DNA of 64,000 bases from Butyrivibrio sp. (GTDB taxonomy: Bacteria; Bacillota; Clostridia; Lachnospirales; Lachnospiraceae): the NCBI RefSeq assembly GCF_017433805.1, contig NZ_JAFRGN010000013.1, positions 310,001-374,000 on the forward strand, written 5' to 3'. This document shows, piece by piece, positions 1 to 7,812 of the stretch. The translations under genes and the position numbers were made by a program. The notes under the pieces are model-generated. The model was not told where the DNA came from. It saw only the letters and a list, made by a program, of their open reading frames with translations, and did no database searches. The first letter of the stretch is position 1; each line of letters begins with the position of its first letter.

Positions 1-1204
1 TTAGTTCTTTTTCATGGAGAACCTCAGCAAGCTTAGATCCTCTCTTGATTGCAAGAGAATGAACTGTCAGATCATCAGGATCAAGCTTTTTGATCTCATC
101 AATTGTATATCTGACATCTTCTGCAGTTTCTCCAGGAAGACCAAGGATAATATCCATATTGATATTATCAAAGCCTTCTTCCCTTGCCATGTGGAAGGAG
201 TCAATGAGCTGCGCTACAGTATGTCTTCTGCCAATTAACTTAAGAGTCTCATCTCTCATAGTCTGAGGATTAACAGATATTCTGTTAACTCCCATCTTCT
301 TCATGGTGGACAGCTTCTCTCTCGTTATGGAATCTGGTCTTCCTGACTCTACTGTAAACTCCTTAACATGAGATGTATCAAGTTTTTTCTGAACATAGCC
401 GATTAGTCTTTCGAGCTGATGTGGTTCTAAAGTTGTAGGAGTTCCGCCACCTATATAAATAGTATCAAGAGTCTTATCAGCAAAATTCTCTGCAACATAG
501 TCGATCTCTTTTTCAAGGCATGAAATATAATCATCAACCACTTTGCTATAAGCGCCTATAGGATAAGAAGTAAATGAGCAATACAGACATGTTGTAGGAC
601 AGAAAGGAATTCCTATGTAAAGGCTGTATCCATTCTCGTAGTCGATATCCTTAAGGATTTCCTTCTCTCTTCTGGCAATTGAGATGCTGAGCCTTATTTT
701 CTCATCGCTGACAAAATAAGTATTCTTCATATATTCAAAGATTTCTTCATCGCTCTTACCATTATCTATGAGATTCATAGCAATGCGAGTAGGCCTGATT
801 CCTGTAAGATTTCCCCAAGGGAGATCACGACCAGTAACCTCTCGCAAGGCTAAATAAATAGCTTTCTTAACAGCGTTCTTGCTTGTATCAACTGTATGAT
901 CTTCTCCACTGGTAGAAGCATTGTCGTTCTTAGTAACATCAAGAAAATCAACATATTTCATTTCCTTGTTAACTTCCTGGATAGAAACTACAACTATTCC
1001 TTGAATGCATTCATCACTTTTTTCTCTGGTCAATATATCTACTTTGGCAAAAAACTCTTCACCATCATCTTCATTTCTAGAAATATCATCATTTCCACAC
1101 TTATCGATAATTACAACCTTCACATCCTCATTCCCATAAAATGCTTTAAATAAAGAGTGAATATCATATTGGTATTTATCTACATTCAAAAGAATCCTTA
1201 TCAT
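1..1204 (-). CDS. hemZ: Oxygen-independent coproporphyrinogen dehydrogenase-like radical SAM protein HemZ (3' end cut by window)
   Basis: The reading frame starts at ATG 1204 and stays open to the window edge, giving 401 codons without a stop, so the C-terminus lies outside. The N-terminus (MIRILLNVDKYQYDIHSLFK) resembles the HemZ leader domain. Around residue 200 the radical SAM cluster motif FCPTTCLYCSF (CxxxCxxC) is followed by IGGGTPTTL and the NRISVNPQTM segment typical of HemN/HemZ enzymes. The family oxidatively decarboxylates coproporphyrinogen III, or acts as a related heme/radical SAM protein; HemZ proteins are usually near 490-500 aa, so about 90-100 residues are missing. It lies downstream of an MBL hydrolase, relA and apt on the same strand, but is separated from them by a long hairpin at 1274-1469. 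The exact substrate is inferred from the family. Confidence 0.9.
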   Translation of the reverse strand, partial: MIRILLNVDKYQYDIHSLFKAFYGNEDVKVVIIDKCGNDDISRNEDDGEEFFAKVDILTREKSDECIQGIVVVSIQEVNKEMKYVDFLDVTKNDNASTSGEDHTVDTSKNAVKKAIYLALREVTGRDLPWGNLTGIRPTRIAMNLIDNGKSDEEIFEYMKNTYFVSDEKIRLSISIARREKEILKDIDYENGYSLYIGIPFCPTTCLYCSFTSYPIGAYSKVVDDYISCLEKEIDYVAENFADKTLDTIYIGGGTPTTLEPHQLERLIGYVQKKLDTSHVKEFTVESGRPDSITREKLSTMKKMGVNRISVNPQTMRDETLKLIGRRHTVAQLIDSFHMAREEGFDNINMDIILGLPGETAEDVRYTIDEIKKLDPDDLTVHSLAIKRGSKLAEVLHEKEL

Positions 1205-1273
1205 ATCGTTTTCCTTAAACCTATAATTCTATATTTCTGTTCTTTTATACTAATATTTTATTGTTCGTAACCA

Positions 1274-1469
1274 GGTGAGCCTTCATGGAATTATACTACA
1301 GAGGCAAAAAATATGCACATAGAAGCGAATTAGTGCTACAGAGCAAAGACATGCACATCGAAAGTGCCATTGCACGCATCGATGTGTGCTTATGGCTTTG
1401 CGCCGTGCCTAGCACTACTGAGCTTCTATGTGCATATTTTGCCTCCTATCATATCCCTAAAGGCTCACC
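1274..1469. repeat. Long imperfect inverted repeat (196 nt), MITE-like or structured RNA
   Basis: The ends are perfect inverted copies: GGTGAGCCT at 1274-1282 and AGGCTCACC at 1461-1469. Inside them a second block (GAGGCAAAA, then TATGCACATAGAAGC) pairs with GCTTCTATGTGCATA and TTTTGCCTC. Further inward TAGTGCTA/TAGCACTA, GCAAAG/CTTTGC and ACATCGA/TCGATGT also pair. The whole element can therefore fold as one nearly continuous hairpin with small bulges and a short apical loop. The left arm holds an internal near-repeat (ATGCACATAGAAG and ATGCACATCGAAA). It ends three bases from the MBL stop codon and 69 bases from the hemZ start. I see no target-site duplication. It could be a non-autonomous mobile element, or a processing or attenuation structure between the two genes. 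Confidence 0.8.
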
Positions 1470-1472
1470 GTC

Positions 1473-2135
1473 CTACCACCCAAGTACGAATGGATTATAT
1501 TCCTTTTCGTGCTCTATAGTGGTAGTCTCACCGTGCCCCGGATAAACCAGCGTATCGTCTGGAAGTGTAAAGAGCTTATCATTGATTGAGCGAAGGAGCT
1601 CACTTGTTGAGCTTGTAGGGAAATCAGTTCTGCCTACAGATTCTTCAAAAAGAGTATCACCTGCAATAACAAACTTGCCCTCTTCGCAGTAATAGCAGCA
1701 ACCACCAGAAGTATGTCCCGGTGTAAATAACACCTTGAAGGAAAGACCTGCCACCTCGATGATATCTCCATCCTTATAGGTGATATCCGGTGTAACCTTC
1801 AGGTGCATTCCATAATCATTGGAAAGATTAAGGTACGCATCCTTGCACATAGCCTGCTCTTTTTCATGACAGCCAAGCTTGGCTCCGGTAAGGTTTCTAA
1901 GCTCCTCAGCACCGCCAATATGGTCAAAATGTCCGTGAGTTAAAAGAATCAGATCAATAACAAATCCCTTAGAAGTCAAAGTCTCGTATATTCTACCGCC
2001 CTGATCAGCTGGATCAAATAAAACTCCGTGTTTCTTACCATCTGCGTCAGCATTTCCCTCATCAAATACAAAGAAACAGTTAGTGCCAACCATTCCAAGT
2101 GTCATACATGCAACCTGAATATTTTTTGTCCCCAT
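1473..2135 (-). CDS. MBL-fold metallo-hydrolase (glyoxalase II-like)
   Basis: This 220-aa protein carries the metallo-beta-lactamase signature THGHFDHIGG near residue 66-75, a later GHTSGG histidine, AGDTLFEESVGRTDFP and a C-terminal PGHGETTTIEHE. Together these supply the dinuclear metal ligands of the family. Members of this size with the GDTLF...GRTD and PGHG segments are hydroxyacylglutathione hydrolase-like thioesterases or general MBL hydrolases; the true substrate is unknown. The start has a plausible ribosome site (AAAGGTGAGG) upstream of ATG. It follows relA by about 57 bases on the same strand and probably belongs to the apt-relA transcript. The TAG stop abuts the long inverted repeat. 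Confidence 0.88.
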   Translation of the reverse strand: MGTKNIQVACMTLGMVGTNCFFVFDEGNADADGKKHGVLFDPADQGGRIYETLTSKGFVIDLILLTHGHFDHIGGAEELRNLTGAKLGCHEKEQAMCKDAYLNLSNDYGMHLKVTPDITYKDGDIIEVAGLSFKVLFTPGHTSGGCCYYCEEGKFVIAGDTLFEESVGRTDFPTSSTSELLRSINDKLFTLPDDTLVYPGHGETTTIEHEKEYNPFVLGW

Positions 2136-2192
2136 ATTGTCCTCACCTTTCTGATCATAAAGTTATCTTAAGTAAAAGAAAAACTACAGCTA

Positions 2193-4475
2193 TTACCCTG
2201 TAGTTCTCTCTATATCAATAACACTATCAATTTGTCTGATCTTATCAACTATCTCACGAAGCTGATCTCTTGATGATACCTGGAAAGAAGTCTCCATAGT
2301 AGCAAGACCCTGCTTGCTGGTTCTGGTATTCATAGAGATGATATCGATATCCTTCTCAGACAATGTTCTGGAAATATCTGCAAGAAGTCCGCTTCTGTTA
2401 TTAGCAAAGATCTTGATGGTAGCAGCATATTTGCCGCCTGGTCCTGAAGTATCTGACTGCCACTTGGCTTCTATGAGTCTTGTTCTATCCTCTTCCTGCA
2501 TCTTGATAACATTGACGCAGTCCTTACGATGGATAGATACGCCTCTTCCGCGTGTTACGAAACCACAGATATCGTCGCCTGGTACTGGGTTACAGCACTT
2601 AGAGAAACGAACAGCTACATCATGAACGCCCTTAACAATAATGGCATTATCAGAGCTGGAAATCTGAGGAGTCACATTGGACTCAGCTACAGCAGCCAAA
2701 ACCTCTTCATCGGTAATATTACGTTTATGTTCCTTATCACCAAGCTCCAGCATCTTGTTGATGATCTGCCCTTCACGAAGTCCGCCATGACCAACTGCAG
2801 CAAGCACAGCCTCCCAATCATGGAAGCCATATTTCCTGGTGATAATATCCTGAAACTCAGGTTTGGATATAGCAAAAAGATCTATTCCCTTACTCTTACA
2901 GTACTCTATTAGCTGTTCACGTCCTCTTGCTATGTTTTCTTCTTTTAATTCATGTCTGAACCACTGGTTGATCTTGTTCTTGGTAGAAGTAGCCTTGGCA
3001 ATTGAAAGCCAGTCTCTACTTGGTCCTCTTGAATTCTGGCTTGTAACAATTTCAATTCTGTCACCATTCTGAATCTTGTAATCAATAGGAACAAGCTTGC
3101 CATTAACCTTGGCGCCAATCATCTTGTTACCAACAGCGCTGTGTACACTATAGGCAAAATCTATAGGTGTGGAGCCTGCTGGAAGGTTCTTAACTTCTCC
3201 AGTAGGAGTAAAGCAGTAAACATCATCAGAAAACAGGTTCAGATCGCTCTTAAGGAGGTTCATGAATTCCTGGTTATCTGACATGTCCTGTTGCCATTCA
3301 AGAATCTGACGAAGCCAAATGAGCTTCTCTTCCTCACCGTTCTCTGCCTTCTTGCCATCCGATGCTTCCTTATATTTCCAGTGGGCAGCGATACCGTATT
3401 CAGCAGCCTTATGCATATCATAAGTTCTGATCTGAATTTCAAATGGCTGACCAGTCTGGCCGATCAGAGTCGTATGAAGAGACTGATACATATTAGGCTT
3501 GGGCATAGCGATGTAATCTTTAAATCTACCTGGAATAGGCTTATAGAGCTCATGAATTACACCAAGAGCCGCGTAACAATCCTTGACTGTTCCAACAATG
3601 ATTCTGATAGCAAACAGATCATATATCTGGTCAAGAGTCTTATTCTGGTTACGCATTTTCTTATAAATACTAAAGAAATGCTTAACTCTTCCGTTTACTT
3701 CGCCTTCTATACCAGCAGCCTTGATAGCACTGCGAACATTCTCGCAAATGTCCTCGACGTATTTTTCTCTTTCACTTTTTCTGATGGAAACCTTATCTAC
3801 AAGATCGTAGTAGACATCAGGCTTGAGATATTTCAAAGAAAGGTCATCAAGTTCAACCTTAATCCTGCTGATACCTAATCTACCTGCAATAGGTGAATAG
3901 ATATCAAGAGTTTCCTGGGCAATCCTCTGCTGTTTCTCAGGAGGCATATGTCCAAGAGTTCTCATATTATGCAGTCTATCTGCCAATTTGATCAGAATAA
4001 CTCTGATATCCTTGGCCATAGCAAGGAACATCTTACGCAGATTCTGCGCCTGCATATCAATCTGTTCCTGCGTCTTATTGGTATTATCTGTAGAGAGCTG
4101 CAAAGCTGTCAATTTGGTAACACCATCTACAAGAAGCGCTACGTCAGCTCCAAAGCTCTCTTCTATTTCTTCCTTGGTACATATAGTATCTTCAACGACA
4201 TCATGAAGAAGCCCTGCTGCTATGGTCTCTTTGTCCATTTCCAAATCAGCAAGGATTATTGCAACACAAAGCGGGTGAATGATATATGGCTCACCAGATT
4301 TGCGTAGCTGTCCATGATGGGCTTCTGCCGCCTGATTGTATGCCTTCTCAATAAGGGAAATATCATCCGAGGGATGATATTTCCTAACTCTCTTGATCAG
4401 TCCTTCATACAGGGAATCAGGTGTCTGAAACTCTTCAATGGCTTCAATTTTTCCATCGTCGAAATTCTGGGGCAT
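2193..4475 (-). CDS. relA: Bifunctional (p)ppGpp synthetase/hydrolase RelA/SpoT
   Basis: This 760-aa protein has the full long RSH layout. An N-terminal HD hydrolase domain has the pattern HHGQLRKSGEPYIIHP and LLHDVVEDT (about residues 54-95), with the metal-binding H and HD residues present. A synthetase domain follows with RFKDYIAMPKPNMYQSLHTT (about 315-335), then a TGS domain (CFTPTGEVKNLPAGSTPIDFAY, about 400-420) and a C-terminal ACT domain (about 690-760). Both activities look intact, so it should make and degrade the stringent-response alarmone. It lies four bases after apt, whose stop codon sits in its ribosome-site region, so the two are probably co-transcribed. The apt-relA pairing is common in Firmicutes. 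Confidence 0.97.
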   Translation of the reverse strand: MPQNFDDGKIEAIEEFQTPDSLYEGLIKRVRKYHPSDDISLIEKAYNQAAEAHHGQLRKSGEPYIIHPLCVAIILADLEMDKETIAAGLLHDVVEDTICTKEEIEESFGADVALLVDGVTKLTALQLSTDNTNKTQEQIDMQAQNLRKMFLAMAKDIRVILIKLADRLHNMRTLGHMPPEKQQRIAQETLDIYSPIAGRLGISRIKVELDDLSLKYLKPDVYYDLVDKVSIRKSEREKYVEDICENVRSAIKAAGIEGEVNGRVKHFFSIYKKMRNQNKTLDQIYDLFAIRIIVGTVKDCYAALGVIHELYKPIPGRFKDYIAMPKPNMYQSLHTTLIGQTGQPFEIQIRTYDMHKAAEYGIAAHWKYKEASDGKKAENGEEEKLIWLRQILEWQQDMSDNQEFMNLLKSDLNLFSDDVYCFTPTGEVKNLPAGSTPIDFAYSVHSAVGNKMIGAKVNGKLVPIDYKIQNGDRIEIVTSQNSRGPSRDWLSIAKATSTKNKINQWFRHELKEENIARGREQLIEYCKSKGIDLFAISKPEFQDIITRKYGFHDWEAVLAAVGHGGLREGQIINKMLELGDKEHKRNITDEEVLAAVAESNVTPQISSSDNAIIVKGVHDVAVRFSKCCNPVPGDDICGFVTRGRGVSIHRKDCVNVIKMQEEDRTRLIEAKWQSDTSGPGGKYAATIKIFANNRSGLLADISRTLSEKDIDIISMNTRTSKQGLATMETSFQVSSRDQLREIVDKIRQIDSVIDIERTTG

Positions 4476-4479
4476 CTAA

Positions 4480-5004
4480 TTACTTCCCTTCGTAACTAAT
4501 AGCTGCATCAAGTCTGTAATTCTTAATTCTCTCTCTGCCGTTAAGTCCCTTGAGCTCCATGAGAACTGCAACACCAGCAACTTCTCCGCCAAGCTTCTCA
4601 ACAAGTTTGATCATAGCTTCAATTGTACCACCTGTAGCCATAAGGTCATCTACAAGAAGAACCTTCTGTCCTGGCTTGATAGCATCCTTGTGAAGCTCTA
4701 AAACAGCCTTGCCATACTCAAGGTCATACTCAACCTCGATTGTCTCGCATGGAAGCTTACCTTTTTTACGTACTGGAACAAGTGCCTTGCCTCTGTTGAA
4801 AGCAATAGGAGCACTGAAGATAAATCCTCTTGACTCTGCTCCGAGAACTACATCAAAGTCAAGATCCTTAACCATGTCCTGCATCTTCTCGATAGCAAGA
4901 TGGAATCCGTCTGGATCCTGAAGTACAGAGGTAATGTCTCTGAACATGATTCCTTTCTCTGGGAAATCAGGTATTGTTCTTACGTAATCTTTTAAATCTT
5001 TCAT
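4480..5004 (-). CDS. apt: Adenine phosphoribosyltransferase
   Basis: The 174-aa length matches the family. The start (MKDLKDYVRTIPDFPEKGI) with FRDITSVLQDPDGF, the ESRGFIF segment and the PRPP-binding loop VLLVDDLMATGGT are characteristic of Apt. The enzyme makes AMP from adenine and PRPP (purine salvage, cytosol). ATG 5004 has a GAGAGGACGAGAA ribosome site. It is the first gene of the apt-relA-MBL run, lying just downstream of tRNA-Thr. A small hairpin lies in its 5' leader (5024-5059). Confidence 0.97.
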   Translation of the reverse strand: MKDLKDYVRTIPDFPEKGIMFRDITSVLQDPDGFHLAIEKMQDMVKDLDFDVVLGAESRGFIFSAPIAFNRGKALVPVRKKGKLPCETIEVEYDLEYGKAVLELHKDAIKPGQKVLLVDDLMATGGTIEAMIKLVEKLGGEVAGVAVLMELKGLNGRERIKNYRLDAAISYEGK

Positions 5005-5023
5005 TTCTCGTCCTCTCTATATT

Positions 5024-5059
5024 ATTACTCCGCTTCACACCACATGAAACCAGAGTAAT
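5024..5059 (-). promoter_or_regulatory. Small hairpin in the apt 5' leader
   Basis: On the minus strand ATTACTC and GAGTAAT form a seven-base-pair outer stem with partly paired sequence between them, 20 bases before the apt start. It does not match the purine riboswitch core that I know. It may be only a stabilising leader stem. Confidence 0.35.
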
Positions 5060-5108
5060 TTGTTTTATGAAATATTAATTCAAATTACATTATATCACAA
5101 AATAAAAA

Positions 5109-5181
5109 AGCTGGAAAAGGGACTCGAACCCTCGACCTACTGATTACGAATCAGTTGCGCTACCAACTGCGCCATTCCAGC
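5109..5181 (-). tRNA. tRNA-Thr (anticodon CGU)
   Basis: The 73-nt minus-strand sequence folds as a standard cloverleaf. The acceptor stem is GCTGGAA/TTCCAGC with discriminator U; the D-stem is GCGC/GCGC with loop AGTTGGTA. The anticodon stem is ACTGA/TCAGT with loop TTCGTAA, giving anticodon CGU, which reads ACG (Thr). The T-arm is GAGGG-TTCGAGT-CCCTT. No CCA is encoded. A run of six T follows the 3' end on the minus strand and may end transcription. Confidence 0.96.
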
Positions 5182-5202
5182 TTGTGACAAAACACAAACC
5201 AT

Positions 5203-5232
5203 ATTATACAACAGCCCTCCTACAGGCTGCAA
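5203..5232 (-). promoter_or_regulatory. Predicted sigma-A promoter for tRNA-Thr
   Basis: On the minus strand TTGCAG (5227-5232) and TATAAT (5203-5208) are 18 bases apart. The -10 box is a perfect consensus about 22 bases before the tRNA 5' end. It overlaps the hairpin after the upstream gene. Confidence 0.65.
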
Positions 5233-5247
5233 TACCTGAGGAGGGCT
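5213..5247 (-). terminator. Hairpin after the GlgB-like gene (possible terminator, no T-tract)
   Basis: AGCCCTCCT (5213-5221) and AGGAGGGCT (5239-5247) form a perfect nine-base-pair GC-rich stem, starting about six bases after the stop codon of the GlgB-like gene. On the minus strand the following sequence is GTTGTATAAT, not a T-run. Its downstream arm lies inside the spacer of the predicted tRNA promoter. Confidence 0.5.
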
Positions 5248-5252
5248 AAATA

Positions 5253-7778
5253 TCACTTCTTATCAGATTTATTTGTTGTTTTCTTAACTGTAGACTTAGC
5301 TGCGCTCTTACTGCCAGTTTTAGCAGTAGTCTTCTTCGCATTTGTAGTCTTAGTAGTCTTCTTGGCAGTAGAAGCCTTCTTGCCGGCACTAAGGCCCTTT
5401 ACAGCTTCGTCAGTCACAATACTAAAGATTCTCTCTTCCTCGATCTTTTCGTATTTTTCTTCGATAGCCTTTTCCTGCTCAGCAAGTTCTTTTTCATATT
5501 TGAGCTTGAGCTGTTCAAGGAGCTTCTGTTCTTCAAGGCTTTGCTTCTGTTTAAGAGCTTCTAAGGCTTCCTGACGCTCTTTTTCTTTCCTGAGCTCCTC
5601 TTCCTCCTTGATAGCACGGATTTTCTTTTCCTGCTCTGTATATGGAGTAAAGCTAAAGATAGCGAGAGAAACTGGTGCAATCTTGATAGAGATGCTATAG
5701 TTTCTGCCGTCTATATCATTTCTCTTGGATTCTATGCGTCCTTCGTTAAGAAGTCCACTTCCGCCATAGTTAAGACTATCACTGTTAAATATCTCAGTAT
5801 ATCTGCCGTCTACAGGTACACCAATCTCGTATTCTCTCTCAACACCCGCCATATTAGCAACTACAAGTAAAGTCTCTCTGTCATTAGTACTCTTTCTGAC
5901 AAAAGAAAGCATGCACTGGTCAGAAGCCATATTGTTGATCCACTCAAAGCCGCTGTCTGAGCCATCAAGCTCGTGAAGCGCATCATGATCAAAGTAAAGC
6001 TCGTTGAGCTTCTTTAACAGATTCTCAACAAATACTGACTGATCTATTGTAAGAGCATCCGGAGACATATACAGATGTTTACGTCCAGGATGAACCATCA
6101 TAAATGACAATGCCAGTCTTAAATTTGCCATCTTCTGGGATGAATCACCAGGCATCAGATAATACAGGCCTTCAAGACCTTTTTCTACATCTTCATGTGT
6201 AAATGCCAGCACAAATCTCTCTGTATAGCTGTAAATAAGGCTGAAGGTAAGCTCATCGTGGTGACCAGCTCTGAAAAGAGGATCATTCTGCATATAAGAC
6301 AAGAAATCTCTGGTCCACCCATTATTCCACTTAAAGTCAAAGCCAAGACCGCCCTCGTCAACACTGTCTGTAAGCTGAGGCCAGCAGGCTGTTTCCTTTG
6401 TAATAGTAATAACACCTGGATTGTTCTTGTGAACTATAGTGTTAAACTGCTTGAGGAACTCGAGAGCTTCAAGATTCTCATTACCTCCGTAGATATTAGG
6501 CATCCACTCTCCTGGCTTCCTGTCGTAGTCAAGGTACAGAATCCTTGAAATATCAGAAGTTCTAAGGCCATCGATATGGAAGTTCTCAATCCAATAAAGC
6601 GCGTTGGAAATAAGGAAGTTTGTTACTTCCTTTCTGCCGTAGTCAAAGATCATATCACCAGACTTGGGATGTACGCCAATTCTTGGATCTTCATATTCAA
6701 ACAATGCTCTACCATCAAAATCGCTAAGACCACAGGAGGACTTAGGGAAGAATGTAGGAACCCAGTCGAGAATAACTCTCACACCAGCATTATGCATTGT
6801 ATTAACAAAGGTCATGAATTCGTTTGTACTTCCGCTTGAATTATCAAGGGCAAAGAAATCCATAATATGATAAAAATGACCTGGAAGATGCTTCATTACA
6901 GGCATAAGCTCAATTGTATTAAAGCCATGATTCTTGACATACTCAAGGATATCAGCAGTAATATCCTTCATGCTACTCTTCTCATCGTGTCTGTCAGCAA
7001 ATGCCTCAAGAGAAATCTCGCAGATTGATAACGGATCCTCATCAAGGTCAAATTTTCTGCGGTTAGCAAGCCACTTCTCGTCAGTCCATCTGATCTGCTT
7101 GAGGCTTCTAACTACAGAAATAACACCATTTTCGCCCTTGGATTCAAAAGCAAACGGATCAGGTCTCTTATATACAAGACCGCTTCTTGTCTTAATCTCG
7201 AACTGGTAGCCATCATTTTCCTTGGCACCAGGAACAAATATCTCAAAAATACCGATAGGATCAAGCCTGTGCATCTGACAGGTTCTGCCATCCCAGTTAT
7301 TGAAATCACCAATAACACTAACTCTTGCTGCTGTTGGAGCCCATACAGCAAACTCAGTTCCAGCGACACCGTTTCTGACCATAGGATGAGCGCCAAGCTT
7401 CTCATAAATATGGTAGTGAATGCCACTTCCAAATTTTATGAAATCCTCTCTGTCCATGAGAGGTCCAAAAGCATAAGGATCATCTACAGTATGTTCTTTA
7501 CCTTCAGCATCCTTGATGATGTACTGATATTTGAGCTTATCGACGTAAGGAATAATAGCAGCAAAAAAACCTGCCTCATCAGTCAGTTCCATCTCATATT
7601 CCTTGCCAGTCTGCTCCACCCTCACTTTAACAGTATCTGCATCAGGATAAAAAGCCTGAACCAGATAACTGTTTCCTACTTTATGTGCACCGAGAATTCT
7701 GTGAGGATTATCACCATCAGAATAGATAATCTCCTCAATCTCAGGCCAATTCATCATTTTATACAGTTTACTAGTCAC
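5253..7778 (-). CDS. Branching-enzyme (GlgB, GH13) homologue lacking catalytic residues, with coiled coil and Lys/Ala/Thr-rich tail
   Basis: The fold follows glycogen branching enzymes: an N-terminal CBM48-like part (EFAVWAPTAARVSVIGDFNNWD), then a GH13 barrel with clear GlgB landmarks (VELMPVM-like IELMPVM, NFLISNALYWIENFHIDGLR, NIYGGNENLEALEFL, GGLGFDFKWNNGW). From memory of the family motifs, the active site is not conserved. The nucleophile position in GLRVDAV is Ser (GLRTSDI, residue 408). AEEST reads TKETA, with Lys at 461. SHDEV reads THEDV. DWVPAHFP reads DWVPTFFP. After the barrel come a Glu/Lys-rich coiled coil (about 715-790) and a tail of AKKTT-like units (about 800-841), histone H1-like in composition. 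I chose GTG 7778 because GGAGGGG lies six bases upstream; an in-frame TTG at 7793 overlaps that site. It lies 34 bases after DUF1015 and probably shares its transcript. A structural or glycogen-binding role is possible but unproven. Confidence 0.85.
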   Translation of the reverse strand: MTSKLYKMMNWPEIEEIIYSDGDNPHRILGAHKVGNSYLVQAFYPDADTVKVRVEQTGKEYEMELTDEAGFFAAIIPYVDKLKYQYIIKDAEGKEHTVDDPYAFGPLMDREDFIKFGSGIHYHIYEKLGAHPMVRNGVAGTEFAVWAPTAARVSVIGDFNNWDGRTCQMHRLDPIGIFEIFVPGAKENDGYQFEIKTRSGLVYKRPDPFAFESKGENGVISVVRSLKQIRWTDEKWLANRRKFDLDEDPLSICEISLEAFADRHDEKSSMKDITADILEYVKNHGFNTIELMPVMKHLPGHFYHIMDFFALDNSSGSTNEFMTFVNTMHNAGVRVILDWVPTFFPKSSCGLSDFDGRALFEYEDPRIGVHPKSGDMIFDYGRKEVTNFLISNALYWIENFHIDGLRTSDISRILYLDYDRKPGEWMPNIYGGNENLEALEFLKQFNTIVHKNNPGVITITKETACWPQLTDSVDEGGLGFDFKWNNGWTRDFLSYMQNDPLFRAGHHDELTFSLIYSYTERFVLAFTHEDVEKGLEGLYYLMPGDSSQKMANLRLALSFMMVHPGRKHLYMSPDALTIDQSVFVENLLKKLNELYFDHDALHELDGSDSGFEWINNMASDQCMLSFVRKSTNDRETLLVVANMAGVEREYEIGVPVDGRYTEIFNSDSLNYGGSGLLNEGRIESKRNDIDGRNYSISIKIAPVSLAIFSFTPYTEQEKKIRAIKEEEELRKEKERQEALEALKQKQSLEEQKLLEQLKLKYEKELAEQEKAIEEKYEKIEEERIFSIVTDEAVKGLSAGKKASTAKKTTKTTNAKKTTAKTGSKSAAKSTVKKTTNKSDKK

Positions 7779-7812
7779 TGCATTCCCCTCCAAAATGAAT
7801 AATTTTCAGAAC

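Noticed and set aside
1285..1545. Plus-strand open frame of 86 codons
   Set aside because: It runs through the long inverted repeat and into the end of the MBL gene on the other strand. It has no ribosome site and is explained by the repeat's symmetry.
5005..5108. Purine riboswitch in the apt leader
   Set aside because: Only a small hairpin is present. I do not see the three-way junction core of the known purine riboswitch.
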